A stretch of 64,000 bases of DNA from Chaetoceros tenuissimus. Taxonomy: Eukaryota; Bacillariophyta; Thalassiosirophyceae; Chaetocerotales; Chaetocerotaceae. A model generated the notes under the pieces. The model saw only the letters and a list, made by a program, of their open reading frames with translations, did not search any database and was not told the DNA's origin. Position 1 is the stretch's first letter, and the number at the start of each line of letters is the position of its first letter. Location: NCBI GenBank assembly GCA_021927905.1, contig BLLK01000019.1, positions 992,001 through 1,056,000 of the forward strand, written 5' to 3'. This document shows, in pieces, positions 52,729 to 62,244 of the stretch. The translations under genes and the position numbers were made by a program.

Positions 52729-54891
52729 TCATGGTGCACCCCAGTCATCATTTTCTAGAGGAATTCTTGTCAATACTTGAATCTTCTTTTCTCGCACCCC
52801 GTAATCACGTAATCCTTCCATTCGCAATGAAGTTATTCCTAGCTTCCATGCTAAAGCGCTAGTTGAAATCGAACCGTCGAGATAATTCTTTTCGTGACAT
52901 TCATTTAACATTTGATCCAAGTCTCTATTGACTGCAGAACGTGTCGGATGTGAATCCTTTTCGGAATCTTTCAAAACTTCACGGGATTTCTTTGTAAAGT
53001 TACTATTGAAAGGGTCAATTGAAACAAAGTAATTCTTCAATTCGACAATGATGTGATGGGATCGAAGCCAAGTTGTCATTGATATTATGATTGCCTCAAT
53101 TTCTTGAAATTCGACATCCACTACTACCTCTGTATCCTCTTCATCATCCGTTTCATCACCTCCAATAGTTAATATTGAGATCAAGCGTTCTATCAATACC
53201 ATGAACTCATTTGGTATCTCTCGATCTTGTTCAGATCGCATGCCTTTGTTATTCTCAGTTTCTTTTTTGCCTACATTATCATCGTCCTCCACTTGAAAAG
53301 TAGCAAACGCTCGACGACTGTATCTAATGACATCTCCAAAAGACACATATAAGTTTTTCTCATTGGATGAGGCTTGTCCTCCACTACCTCCTTTTCTACA
53401 AGTTAGAGCTGCAACCACTACAAATATCGGACATAATGGAGAAAACTGCTGGGCAAATTCTAATTTCAAAGAAGCCATCAATTTCATAGCTCCACGCTGG
53501 CATGCAAAACGCGTCGACGATTGTATCACAGGAACAGCAATACATGCTCCAGACTCTATTAGAGAAGATGCAGCTTCTATAATTGTAGAAAGAGGTAAAG
53601 CCGTTTCCAACGAAATATCATATAAACTCTTGAATGGATCCGAAACTAGCAACAACTTTTGTAATATCCGCTGAGACAAGTCCCCATCTGCTGTAGATGC
53701 TGAAGCCGACGTATTTAAAAGCAACTCCTTTGCAGATACATTAGGAAATAAAACAGTATGATAGGGTCGTATTCCTTTGATAAAGTCCGAATCTACCATG
53801 TCTTCGGTCGAAAGATCAGCTTTCGAAATCTCATGCTTGATTGCCGCCTCAATACTAACAGCTATATGTAAATTCACATACACAATCCCTTCTCGACCAG
53901 TAAGTAAAGATGCAGGCGAAGATCGAAAAGCCAAATCATTTCTAGCAAGTGCAAAATAAACATCAGCCAGTTCCGATGCTAAATTCCCATAGAGAGGAAT
54001 CGCATATTTTCGAGTAAGCCGTTTGCACGAATCATCCAAGGAACTCCGATCGAACGCAATAGATTTCGGCGGTTCGGCAGTAATCATCAATTCCACAATT
54101 TCCAATTCATTCAAAGATTCCTTCTTTTCATTCTCACTTTGAATAGCCTGCTGTCCAATCTCTAACAACATGGAAACTTGCCTAGACATGTAAAAACATC
54201 GATTTTCTTCTCGTTTCAAAGCAGCACATAATCGAAATAACGATAAATGAATCCTTTGCACCACTGGAAAATTTTGCGATCGAAATTCTTTTTCTATAGA
54301 TTCTGTATGTTCTTCATGTGATGTATGGGTAAAGAGTGACAATGTTTCTGGTGATGCATCCGGAAATGAGTTTTGTTTTACCTTGGTGGGTAGTAGTGCG
54401 ACGATGATGCTAAACATTACCAATTGGTCTATAGATTGTGTCTCTCCTTTATTCTGTGATCCACTTCCTTGTGATATTTTGGACTGTACAGATGCATTTT
54501 CATCGACTGTAGTATTGCTATTATTATGATTGGAAGCAGAAGAAGAAGAATCACTGGTCTGGTTGACATTCAGTGTCACTGATCGACAGCAAAAGATTGT
54601 TCCACCAATGGTGAGTGTACTCGGTTGATTGCATAAAGCTGGCTTTACTCGAAATAATTTCGCCATGACTTTGGGAGGCAATTGAAAGAATATATTTTGA
54701 TATTTGTCATCTTGTTCTTTCTTATCACTTGAAGCAGCTTCTTCTTGTTTGGTAGTATTAGGAGTGTCATGAATAGGCGAAGGGGGATATCGAAAGGCCA
54801 ACTTTGAGAATTTGCCTACTACCTCTACGACCAGTGCTATCCCCAGTACCCTTTGATCTGAAGATTCTTTCTTTGACATCGGAGCAGACAT
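52729..54891 (-). CDS. NPRL3: GATOR1 subunit NPRL3 (Npr3)
   Basis: A single-exon 720-residue protein. The start (ALVVEVVGKFSKLAFRYPPSP) and the following PPKVMAKLFRVKPALCNQPSTLTIGGTIFC match the longin-like N-terminus of nitrogen permease regulator 3. A Ser/Asn-rich insert lies near 110-150. The middle (FSIIVALLP, IHLSLFRLCAALKREENRCFYMSRQ) and the helical C-terminal domain (LLVSDPFKSLYDISLETALPLSTI, TSALAWKLGITSLRMEGL) are also in the family order. With NPRL2 and DEPDC5 it restrains TORC1 when amino acids are scarce. Long acidic inserts make it larger than human NPRL3. Confidence 0.8.
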   Translation of the reverse strand: MSAPMSKKESSDQRVLGIALVVEVVGKFSKLAFRYPPSPIHDTPNTTKQEEAASSDKKEQDDKYQNIFFQLPPKVMAKLFRVKPALCNQPSTLTIGGTIFCCRSVTLNVNQTSDSSSSASNHNNSNTTVDENASVQSKISQGSGSQNKGETQSIDQLVMFSIIVALLPTKVKQNSFPDASPETLSLFTHTSHEEHTESIEKEFRSQNFPVVQRIHLSLFRLCAALKREENRCFYMSRQVSMLLEIGQQAIQSENEKKESLNELEIVELMITAEPPKSIAFDRSSLDDSCKRLTRKYAIPLYGNLASELADVYFALARNDLAFRSSPASLLTGREGIVYVNLHIAVSIEAAIKHEISKADLSTEDMVDSDFIKGIRPYHTVLFPNVSAKELLLNTSASASTADGDLSQRILQKLLLVSDPFKSLYDISLETALPLSTIIEAASSLIESGACIAVPVIQSSTRFACQRGAMKLMASLKLEFAQQFSPLCPIFVVVAALTCRKGGSGGQASSNEKNLYVSFGDVIRYSRRAFATFQVEDDDNVGKKETENNKGMRSEQDREIPNEFMVLIERLISILTIGGDETDDEEDTEVVVDVEFQEIEAIIISMTTWLRSHHIIVELKNYFVSIDPFNSNFTKKSREVLKDSEKDSHPTRSAVNRDLDQMLNECHEKNYLDGSISTSALAWKLGITSLRMEGLRDYGVREKKIQVLTRIPLENDDWGAP

Positions 54892-55354
54892 GAATAGATA
54901 AAGATCTACTATTGCTTGAAGAAGCTAGAGATGTTAAGAAAAGATACAGATTGCTTCTTTCGGTGCAAGATATGAGCTGCTTCGCTTCTTCTTGATCAAT
55001 GGCTAGACTCTACGAAGGAAATTTGAGATCAATGCTTAGATGAGAAACAGGGAGTAGAATAGAAAGAAGAGGTAAAATAAATATAGAGAAGAGGTAAAGG
55101 AAGGCTGTGAAGAAAGATCTCGTACCTGTACCATCGAACATGAGAAATACAATGACGTTTTGAGATATGTTTCGACATGTTCATGACGTCATTATGGCTT
55201 CTCTGGACAAACCTCAAACATAACGGTCGGAAAGATCTTCACATAACTGACGAAAGAAAAAAACGACGATTTTTCCTCGCCACACACTCCTCTTTCAAAG
55301 CTTCAAGCTCCTGCGCTTTTGCTGTGCATTCAAACATCTGCAATTTATCTGAAT
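54892..55354. other. Divergent promoter region
   Basis: Shared by NPRL3 and the PGAM5-like gene. The sequence has purine-rich GAAGAGG repeats at 55065-55098. No gene is called. Confidence 0.5.
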
Positions 55355-56266
55355 ATGTTTTCACAGACCCGAAATATATTTTCTCAGCAAAGAATTCTAG
55401 CTGCAACTTCGACAGCAGCATGCCTCGTGTTCAACAATCGTTACACAAGATGCAAGGAAAAGGAGCCGCAACCATCTCCAGTAAAGAAGGAAGAAATGTT
55501 TTTTGACTATTGCCCCAAGAGTCAAATGCATCAACCAAATCTTCCATATCCAGCATGGGACAATGATTGGGATGGAAAAGAAAGTCAAAAGGTCAAAGGT
55601 GGAGTGACCAAACATTACATTCTAATCAGACATGGTCAATACGATGAAACATTTAAACAAGATGAAAAGAGAAAATTGACTGCTTTAGGTAGAAGACAGG
55701 CGGATTTGACAGGTGAAAGAATCAAAGAAATGATGCAGGGTATCGATCCTTTGTTCAAAGCTATGCCTGTTGCTACTCTGTTTGTATCCAACATGACGAG
55801 AGCCAAGGAGACGGCTGAAATTATTGCATCACATTTACCAGATTATGTCGAACGGGCAGATCCTGATCCATTATTGAATGAAGGAATACCAGCACAAATC
55901 ATTCCTTCACGGCCTGAACTTGATATTGAAGATGATTTGAAAAAGAATGGGCCGAGGATTGAAGAAGCGTTTCAAAAATACTTTTCAAGGAGTACAGATG
56001 AAGTTTCTACCAAAGATCATCCGAATAGACATGATAAACATGAAGTTGAAATCATTGTTTGTCATGGAAATGTGATTCGATACTTTTTCTGTAGAGCTTT
56101 GCAACTTCCACCAGAAGCTTGGTTGCGCATGTCTACTTACAATTGTAGTTTGACGTATATTGTTGTTCGTCCAAATGGTAAAGTTTCTGCTAGAATGATG
56201 GGAGATATTGGACACTTGGGATATGAGCACAGTACATTTTCCATGAATCATGGTTTTGTGCCATAA
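55355..56266 (+). CDS. PGAM5: PGAM5-like mitochondrial histidine phosphatase
   Basis: From the first ATG (55355) the protein has 303 residues. The N-terminus (MFSQTRNIFSQQRILAATSTAACLVF) is basic and hydrophobic, fitting a mitochondrial anchor. WDNDWDGKE near 67 is the PGAM5 hallmark motif. The histidine-phosphatase core follows: LIRHGQY near 92, SNMTRAKETAE near 148, and the second catalytic His in VCHGNVIRY near 235. PGAM5 is a Ser/Thr/His protein phosphatase that acts in mitochondrial dynamics and stress. The phosphatase activity is a family inference. Confidence 0.88.
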   Translation: MFSQTRNIFSQQRILAATSTAACLVFNNRYTRCKEKEPQPSPVKKEEMFFDYCPKSQMHQPNLPYPAWDNDWDGKESQKVKGGVTKHYILIRHGQYDETFKQDEKRKLTALGRRQADLTGERIKEMMQGIDPLFKAMPVATLFVSNMTRAKETAEIIASHLPDYVERADPDPLLNEGIPAQIIPSRPELDIEDDLKKNGPRIEEAFQKYFSRSTDEVSTKDHPNRHDKHEVEIIVCHGNVIRYFFCRALQLPPEAWLRMSTYNCSLTYIVVRPNGKVSARMMGDIGHLGYEHSTFSMNHGFVP

Positions 56267-56333
56267 AAATATAGTATTATCTAATGCTGGACTAGCAAAA
56301 ATGTTTATCTAATTTACGACAGCAAAAGTGATT

Positions 56334-57169
56334 TTACTTCATTTCACTCATTAATCTCAAAATGCAATACCGTAGTACTTTTTTTTCCGTCACTGTAGTA
56401 TACGGATTCTCCTTCAAATATTTAGACGGAGTGATACCTGCTTCATTCTTTTTCATAAAAGCTTTCATTCCATTTTGCTGAATGATGCCATAGATTTCAT
56501 TCATTTGGGGATCAACTGAAGAGCAAATTCTATGCAGTGCGAATTCATCATTGTTATTGATATTCTTGATCCAAGCGTTGGCTTCTTCCGTTTGATTGCG
56601 ATAGTAACCGAGCTCATTTGTATCTATTGGTGAGTCTTGGATCAATGTAGTGCCCGCAATCACTGAAAGGCCGAGCTGCGTATGTGAAGAGGCTACATTG
56701 AATATAGTCAAATTCTTATTTCGAACAAAAGCAAAATTTCCAATCTTTTACATGTCGGTGGAATGAATACACACGAAATATTACATCCATTGAAGGCACA
56801 ACGACCAATAGATTCTAGCCGAATCGATAGTTTGACATATACAAGACTGTAACATCTGTCGAAAGCCAATTCTTTGATTTGAATCACCGTATCAGCGAAA
56901 ATGACTCTTTTGATATTCTTGCATCTGCTAAAAGTTTCTGGAGTGATTTCTATAACGCCTTCAATCACTACTATCTGCTCCCATGACTGTCGTTCCTTCC
57001 AATATTTTATGCAAGCATCTGATAATCCCTCACCGGCTTGCTCTCGTAGACGGCGCATCATGTTGACACTTTCATGGTAGTGATTCCATTCCCTTTCCAG
57101 TACAATATTTACAATCACCGATCCATCATAAAACAAAGTTCTGAGACCATTTACATTAACAACTTTCAT
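56334..57169 (-). pseudogene. Frameshifted BspA-like LRR gene
   Basis: From 57169 the frame reads a typical family N-terminus (MKVVNVNGLRTLFYDGS) and LRR units to about residue 140, then a single-base loss near 56742-56750 shifts it out. The rest of the family tail (WIKNINNNDEFALHRICSS, GITPSKYLKENPY) continues in another frame to 56334. Compared with the intact gene at 37757-38542, all parts are present, so this is a recent break or an assembly error. Confidence 0.8.
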
Positions 57170-57522
57170 GACAACACCACTTTCATTTCAGCTTTGTAGT
57201 GAAGAGTAAGATATTATCATTTAGAAAGAAGGATAGGTGATCTTAGTTGATGGATGTAGAAAATTCTGACACACTGTTTTAAATGTTTGACCTCTATTGT
57301 TTTAAAAATCTTACCGTGAGTAAAATAATTGAATTCTGTCTAGAGTCTGATACAAAGAGTATATAGGTATTGAAAAGTGAATTATGGTTACTTGTAATGT
57401 GTATAGAATAATGCTACGAAGACTTGTTAATATTACCAATATTGTAATACAAAAATTGCAACGATAAAATTACTCCATGCACTGTGAAGTGCCTCTGAAA
57501 AAAGTTTTAAAATGTTTGCGAT
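57170..57522. other. Spacer between two minus-strand genes
   Basis: Upstream of the LRR pseudogene and 3' flank of the P4H-like copy A. AT-rich; the last few bases join the duplicated block that starts near 57517. Confidence 0.5.
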
Positions 57523-58902
57523 CTAAGTTCCATACCAATCTGGAAAATCTTGCACAGTTTCATGAAACCATCCAGCAATAGCAAGCCTTTCTCCACTTGT
57601 TACTTTTAAAACTTCATGCGGAACTACTACAGAGTCAAACAAAACAAGAGTTCCAGCCGTAGGTTCAACATCCACAATTTTGACGCCTTGACCTTTGATC
57701 TCTTCCAAACCAACAAACCTTTGCCGAATATTTTTATCAGATAATTGAGATGCTAAAGCCTGTATAAAGTCAGAAGGGTCCAGCTCGGTTTCGTTTGGCC
57801 AACCCGTACTATCTGCTCCAAATGGTTGCGACAGATATTCTCGATTTGGATACTTTATTTCCAAGGAATGTACAGAATTAGTCTTCAATAGATCTCTGTT
57901 GCTGCTCAAATCATCGGGATCACTTCTGACACGATATAAAGCTGACATTGGTCTCCACTTTAGTTGCTCATAGCCAGGTTCTTCGTCATCGTAAAGTATT
58001 TCATCGGCATCATCCGAGAAAGCTTTTGGCATTTGGACCCAACTGTCCAAAAATACAGGCTCAAAATCATCCTCTGGGCTCTGTGACGATGACAACCAAC
58101 CAATCTGTAAGTTTCCATCATTCGATCCACATTGCACATTTTCAATACATTTTCGACAGTAAGCACGAAACTGTCCACCTCCACCACTAGCTTCTTGATT
58201 ATCCGTACACCAGTCATTATTCAAATAAATCAACCATGAGATACTCCTTCTTGTATCATGCATCCATCCCTTTTCTCCCTTTGTATCTTCATGCCGTTCA
58301 TCTTGATGTCGAGGAAGTATCGATCCTTTTGGCGATATACTATAATACATTTCTACCAAGTCCAAATTAGACTCTTCCATTGATACACCATCTACAGCAT
58401 TTTCTTGGAATAAAGTTTCTTCTAATTCTTGTTTCAAAGTCTCAAGTTTCTCCTCTACAACTTGTCGAATAAAGGAATCATCTCCTTTGAGTAAAATAGG
58501 CGTTATTGTACATGTCAACCTATCTTCCTCTCCAAATTCATTTTTATCACCTTCCACTCGATTGGAAAGGCCGCTGGGTATAAATTGATTAGAATTGTAC
58601 AATTGTTTTATATCATTTTGAAGTGCTGTAACTTCGGCAGAAGTAATAAAGTCTTGTTGGATGTATATTCCACCTTTTCGAATGATTGAATAGTCTTGGC
58701 CTATTAGTTCCTGACTGTCAATTCTTTCAATTACATCTAGACTATTGTTAAGTAGTTTCGAGCTGCTACTTTGTTCCTGGAGACGAGGTAAATTGTTCCT
58801 TGAGACTCTCGGTAGAATATTCTTTGATGAGCTCTTTGAACTAGACGTCAAGAAAGCAGTAACTGGCTGAAAGTATAGCAAGAAAATGGATATGTTTCGC
58901 AT
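57523..58902 (-). CDS. Prolyl 4-hydroxylase-like 2OG-Fe(II) oxygenase, copy A
   Basis: A single-exon 459-residue protein with a signal peptide (MRNISIFLLYFQPVTAF-LT). The double-stranded beta-helix has HQD near residue 200 (ILPRHQDERHEDT) and the distal His and Arg in VPHEVLKVTSGERLAIAGWFHE near 429-438. These are the iron and 2-oxoglutarate ligands. The preceding part (GGIYIQQDFITSAEVTALQNDIKQLY) is typical of the P4H family. Target protein unknown. It has a close paralogue at 60655-62028 and shares a divergent promoter with a truncated PPIase. Confidence 0.8.
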   Translation of the reverse strand: MRNISIFLLYFQPVTAFLTSSSKSSSKNILPRVSRNNLPRLQEQSSSSKLLNNSLDVIERIDSQELIGQDYSIIRKGGIYIQQDFITSAEVTALQNDIKQLYNSNQFIPSGLSNRVEGDKNEFGEEDRLTCTITPILLKGDDSFIRQVVEEKLETLKQELEETLFQENAVDGVSMEESNLDLVEMYYSISPKGSILPRHQDERHEDTKGEKGWMHDTRRSISWLIYLNNDWCTDNQEASGGGGQFRAYCRKCIENVQCGSNDGNLQIGWLSSSQSPEDDFEPVFLDSWVQMPKAFSDDADEILYDDEEPGYEQLKWRPMSALYRVRSDPDDLSSNRDLLKTNSVHSLEIKYPNREYLSQPFGADSTGWPNETELDPSDFIQALASQLSDKNIRQRFVGLEEIKGQGVKIVDVEPTAGTLVLFDSVVVPHEVLKVTSGERLAIAGWFHETVQDFPDWYGT

Positions 58903-59205
58903 ATTTCGAATAGGGAAAGAATAGGATGGCTGGAATACGAATAAAACGCAACAAATTATGCAGTTTTCACATGAATTACAATGACCATATCTATGACGTA
59001 AAAGATGCGACTAAATAGGCCTAAATAGAGTCGGATGTAGTCGGAGATATGTAGGATAGTTCCTTTTGAGTAGGACACGACATTGGTATCTTTTTTCCAC
59101 ATCACACATCACACATCACACATCACTTTTCACTTGTTCACTTGTTCTTTCTCATTGATGCAATCATATCTCACCTTTGCATTTACTCTGATTGCAACCG
59201 AAACC
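58903..59205. promoter_or_regulatory. Bidirectional promoter, duplicated copy A
   Basis: The core block 59009-59094 is about 85% similar by eye to 62064-62153, with shared GACTAAATAGGCCTAAA, GTCGGAT, TAGTCGG, TCCTTTTGAGTAGGACACG and ACATTGGTATC. It includes the palindrome TAGGCCTA. A four-unit CACATCA tandem repeat is at 59098-59125. Confidence 0.6.
59098..59125 (+). repeat. (CACATCA)4 tandem repeat
   Basis: Four consecutive 7-bp units in the copy A promoter; copy B has only a remnant (CATCACTCATCAC). Confidence 0.9.
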
Positions 59206-59349
59206 ATGACCTCATCAAGGCATATCCTCTGCATATTTCTATATCTTTGCATATTTTATACATCATGTGCCAAGCCATTCGAAAAGAGTGATCTTTCATC
59301 CGAAATTATTGACAAATGCTGTCTTGCCGATACTACAGAGATAATGTAG
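59206..59349 (+). pseudogene. Truncated parvulin PPIase gene, signal peptide only
   Basis: The start ATG (59206) and the signal peptide (MTSSRHILCIFLYLCIFYTSCAKPFE) match the intact PPIase gene at 62245-62997, but the homology ends near 59286 and the frame closes at 59349 without any PPIase domain. It is the right-hand end of the segmental duplication. Confidence 0.8.
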
Positions 59350-59399
59350 GAAGACTGATTCGCTTTTCATAAGAAATGAAAACATATATTTAATAATTA

Positions 59400-59665
59400 C
59401 CTAAGAAGACTATACGGCAAGATTGAGATATTGCACCCCTTGAATGCACAAGGGCCAATAGATTCTAATCGAAGTGATAGTTTGACATAAAAAAGACTGT
59501 AGCATCTGTCGAAAGCCAATTCTTTTATTTGTAGAACTGTATCATCTGCTAAAAGTTTCTCGAAGGATTTCTATGACGCCTTCATCAATTACTATTATCT
59601 GCTCCCATGACTGTCGTTCTTTCCAATAGTGTATACAAGATTCTGATAATCCCTCGTACAATCAG
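59400..59665 (-). pseudogene. BspA-like LRR gene fragment
   Basis: Aligns with about 56770-57035 of the other LRR pseudogene (shared phrases in DNA such as GTCGAAAGCCAATTCTTT and CTGCTCCCATGACTGTCGTT). It lacks about 30 bp near 59545 and both ends of the gene are missing. No open frame remains. Confidence 0.8.
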
Positions 59666-59913
59666 CGATTGAAAAAGTGCTATTTTTGCTCAAATTAAAG
59701 TTCGCTATTTTTCAGTAATAATATAGAACCATCCATGATCTATTCCATACATAAGGTATTACTCGTGGTCTGTAAAAAGATATTCTTCTCGGTTTGCTTC
59801 TTGACACTAAATGAATTTACAAAAGATCCATTTGCTGAAGTATTTGTTTTACTTATCACCTTTTGTCTTTTTAGAAATCTGAATCCACAGTAAGAAAAGT
59901 TTCCAAAAGCATA

Positions 59914-60369
59914 ATGATTTTCAATAGACTAAGCATCAGCGTATTACTAGCTACTACCAACTATTACCTTTCCCCATCTTTTGTACACGGGGAACCTTTA
60001 TCAATCGATAAAAGACAAATGAATGAGAGCTGTAGGTTTTCTATCGCAACCGAAGACCAATCTATATCTCAAGAGAGTAGACCAGTTGACTTATCTGGCT
60101 TAGTCAAGGAATGCGACTTCGCTAAGTTAATTCGAGTAGACACCACTGGAGGTCAAAAGATCTTCAAGAACATGCAAGTGCCAAACATTCATGGATTCTA
60201 TGGAGAGGCTGATGATGGATCATCCCTTCAGTACATTCGTTTTGAGGACGATACTATTTATGGAACTCTTCGAAATATGGAAGACGTAACTATGACCGAG
60301 ATAAGTGTAGACCATGAGGGAAATGGAGTCGTGAAGACAACCAAGATTGGTGACTTTCTTCCTGATTAG
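59914..60369 (+). pseudogene. Secreted protein, possibly truncated by an in-frame stop
   Basis: A 151-residue protein with a signal peptide (MIFNRLSISVLLATTNYYLSPSFVHG-EP). The body (FKNMQVPNIHGFYGEADDGSSLQYIRFEDDTIYGTLRNMEDVTMTEIS) resembles metalloprotease propeptides of the reprolysin type seen in diatoms, by memory. At 60367-60369 a TAG interrupts the frame, yet the same frame stays open for about 36 more codons (SEEGLELEGKVEDTS and beyond) to 60480. This suggests a nonsense mutation in a longer gene. Function unknown. Confidence 0.5.
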
Positions 60370-60654
60370 AGCGAAGAGGGTCTAGAATTGGAGGGTAAGG
60401 TGGAAGATACATCTGTTGAAGCAAGTGTTCGAGGTGCCAGTAGTTCCTCTTTTTGGACCTGGATGACGAGGTTCTATAATTGACATTCTTGTTGTTTGGA
60501 CTCCATCAGTTAAATGCCAGCTAATTCCCATTTCATAAGAAACGAAATATATATTTAATTGTTACATAAACAGATTATGAGGAAAGATTGAGTGTGTTTG
60601 TAGAATTATCCTACACTCCAATGATGTCCACAGTTTTGACATGTTTTGTGCCGA
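60370..60654. other. Spacer with 3' repeat
   Basis: The open continuation of the preceding frame, then a block at 60530-60592 that resembles 59361-59425 (TTTCATAAGAAA and ATATATTTAAT). This links it to the same duplication history. Confidence 0.5.
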
Positions 60655-62028
60655 TCAAGTTCCATACCAATCTGGAAATTCTTGCACAGTTTCATGAAAC
60701 CATCCAGCTATAGCAAGCCTTTCTCCACTTGTTACTTTTAAAACCTCATGAGGAACCATTACGGAGTCAAACATAACAAGAGTTCCAGCCGTAGGTTCAA
60801 CGTCCACAATGTTGACGCCTTGACCTTTTATCTCTTCCAGACCAACAAACCTTTTCCGAATGCTTTCATCGGATAATTGAGATGCTAAAGCCTGTATAAA
60901 GTCAGAAGGGTCCAGCTCAGTTTCTTGAGGCCAACCTGGACTATCTACACCAAATGGTTGCGACAGATATTCTCGATTTGGATACTTTATTTCCAAGGAT
61001 TGTGTGGAATCAGAGTCAGAATTCAAAAGATCTTGGATATTGCTCACATTATTGACATCACTTCTGACACGATACAAAGCTGACATTGGACGCCACTTCA
61101 GTTGCTCATAGTCAGGTTCTTCTTCTTCATAAAGAGTGTCATCTACATTATCTGAGTCAGCTGCTCGCATTTGGACCCAACTATCCAAGAATATGGGCTC
61201 AAAATCATCCTCTATGCTTTGCGATGATGACAGCCAACCAATCTGTAAGTTTCCATCGTGCGACCCACATTGCACATTGTCAATACATTTTCGACAGTAA
61301 GCACGAAACTGTCCACCTCCACCACTAGCTTCTTGATTATCCGTACACCAGTCATTATTCAAATAAATCAACCATGAAATACTTCTTCTTGTATCATTCA
61401 TCCATCCCTTTTCTCCCTTTGTATCTTCATGCCGTTCATCTTGATGTCGAGGAAGTATCGATCCTTTTGGCGATATACTATAATACATTTCTGCCAAGTC
61501 CAAATTAGACTCTTCCATTGATATACCATTTACAGCATTTTCTTGGAATAAAGTTTCTTCTAAATCTTGTTTCAAAGTCTCAAGTTTCTCCTCTACAACT
61601 TGTCGAATAAAGGAATCATCTCCTTTGAGTAAGATAGGAGTTATTGTACATGTCAACCGGTCTTCTTCTCCAAATTCATTTTTATCACCTTCTACTCGAT
61701 TGGAAAGGCCACTGGGTATAAATTGATTCGATTTGTACAATTGTTTGATATCATTTTGAAGTGCTGTGACTTCGGTAGCAGTAATAAAGTTGTGTTGAAT
61801 GTATATTCCACCTTTTCGAATGATTGAATAGTCTTGGCCTGTTAATTCGTGGCTGTCGCTTCTTTCAATTGCAGCATCTAGACTATTGAGCAATTTCGAG
61901 TTGTTACTTTGCTGCTGGAGATAACAAGGCAAATGTTTCCTTGAGACTCTCGACAAAATGTTCTTTGCTGATGAAGAATACCTATTTGAACATGACGTTA
62001 ATGTAAAATGAATGGCGAGTGGCAGCAC
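60655..62028 (-). CDS. Prolyl 4-hydroxylase-like 2OG-Fe(II) oxygenase, copy B
   Basis: A single-exon 457-residue paralogue of copy A. The HQD triad (ILPRHQDERHEDT) and the distal HEVLKVTSGERLAIAGW are unchanged. The paralogues differ most in the first 60 residues and around residues 285-345 (spacer of Ser, Asp and Asn). The predicted signal peptide is less clear here (MLPLAIHFTLTSC). It shares a divergent promoter with the intact PPIase. Confidence 0.8.
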   Translation of the reverse strand: MLPLAIHFTLTSCSNRYSSSAKNILSRVSRKHLPCYLQQQSNNSKLLNSLDAAIERSDSHELTGQDYSIIRKGGIYIQHNFITATEVTALQNDIKQLYKSNQFIPSGLSNRVEGDKNEFGEEDRLTCTITPILLKGDDSFIRQVVEEKLETLKQDLEETLFQENAVNGISMEESNLDLAEMYYSISPKGSILPRHQDERHEDTKGEKGWMNDTRRSISWLIYLNNDWCTDNQEASGGGGQFRAYCRKCIDNVQCGSHDGNLQIGWLSSSQSIEDDFEPIFLDSWVQMRAADSDNVDDTLYEEEEPDYEQLKWRPMSALYRVRSDVNNVSNIQDLLNSDSDSTQSLEIKYPNREYLSQPFGVDSPGWPQETELDPSDFIQALASQLSDESIRKRFVGLEEIKGQGVNIVDVEPTAGTLVMFDSVMVPHEVLKVTSGERLAIAGWFHETVQEFPDWYGT

Positions 62029-62244
62029 ATGGAATTAACAATGACCTTGACGTGTAAAGATGTGACTAAATAGGCCTAAACATGGTCGGATATAGTCGGG
62101 TATGTAGGATATTTCCTTTTGAGTAGGACACGTGACATTGGTATCTTTTTTCTTTTTTCATACATCACTCATCACTTTCACTTCTTTCTCATTTGATGCA
62201 ATCATATCTCACCTTTGCATTTACATCTGATTGCAACCGAAACA
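62029..62244. promoter_or_regulatory. Bidirectional promoter, duplicated copy B
   Basis: Core block 62064-62153 matches the promoter at 59009-59094. It drives the P4H-like copy B leftward and PPIase rightward. Confidence 0.6.
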
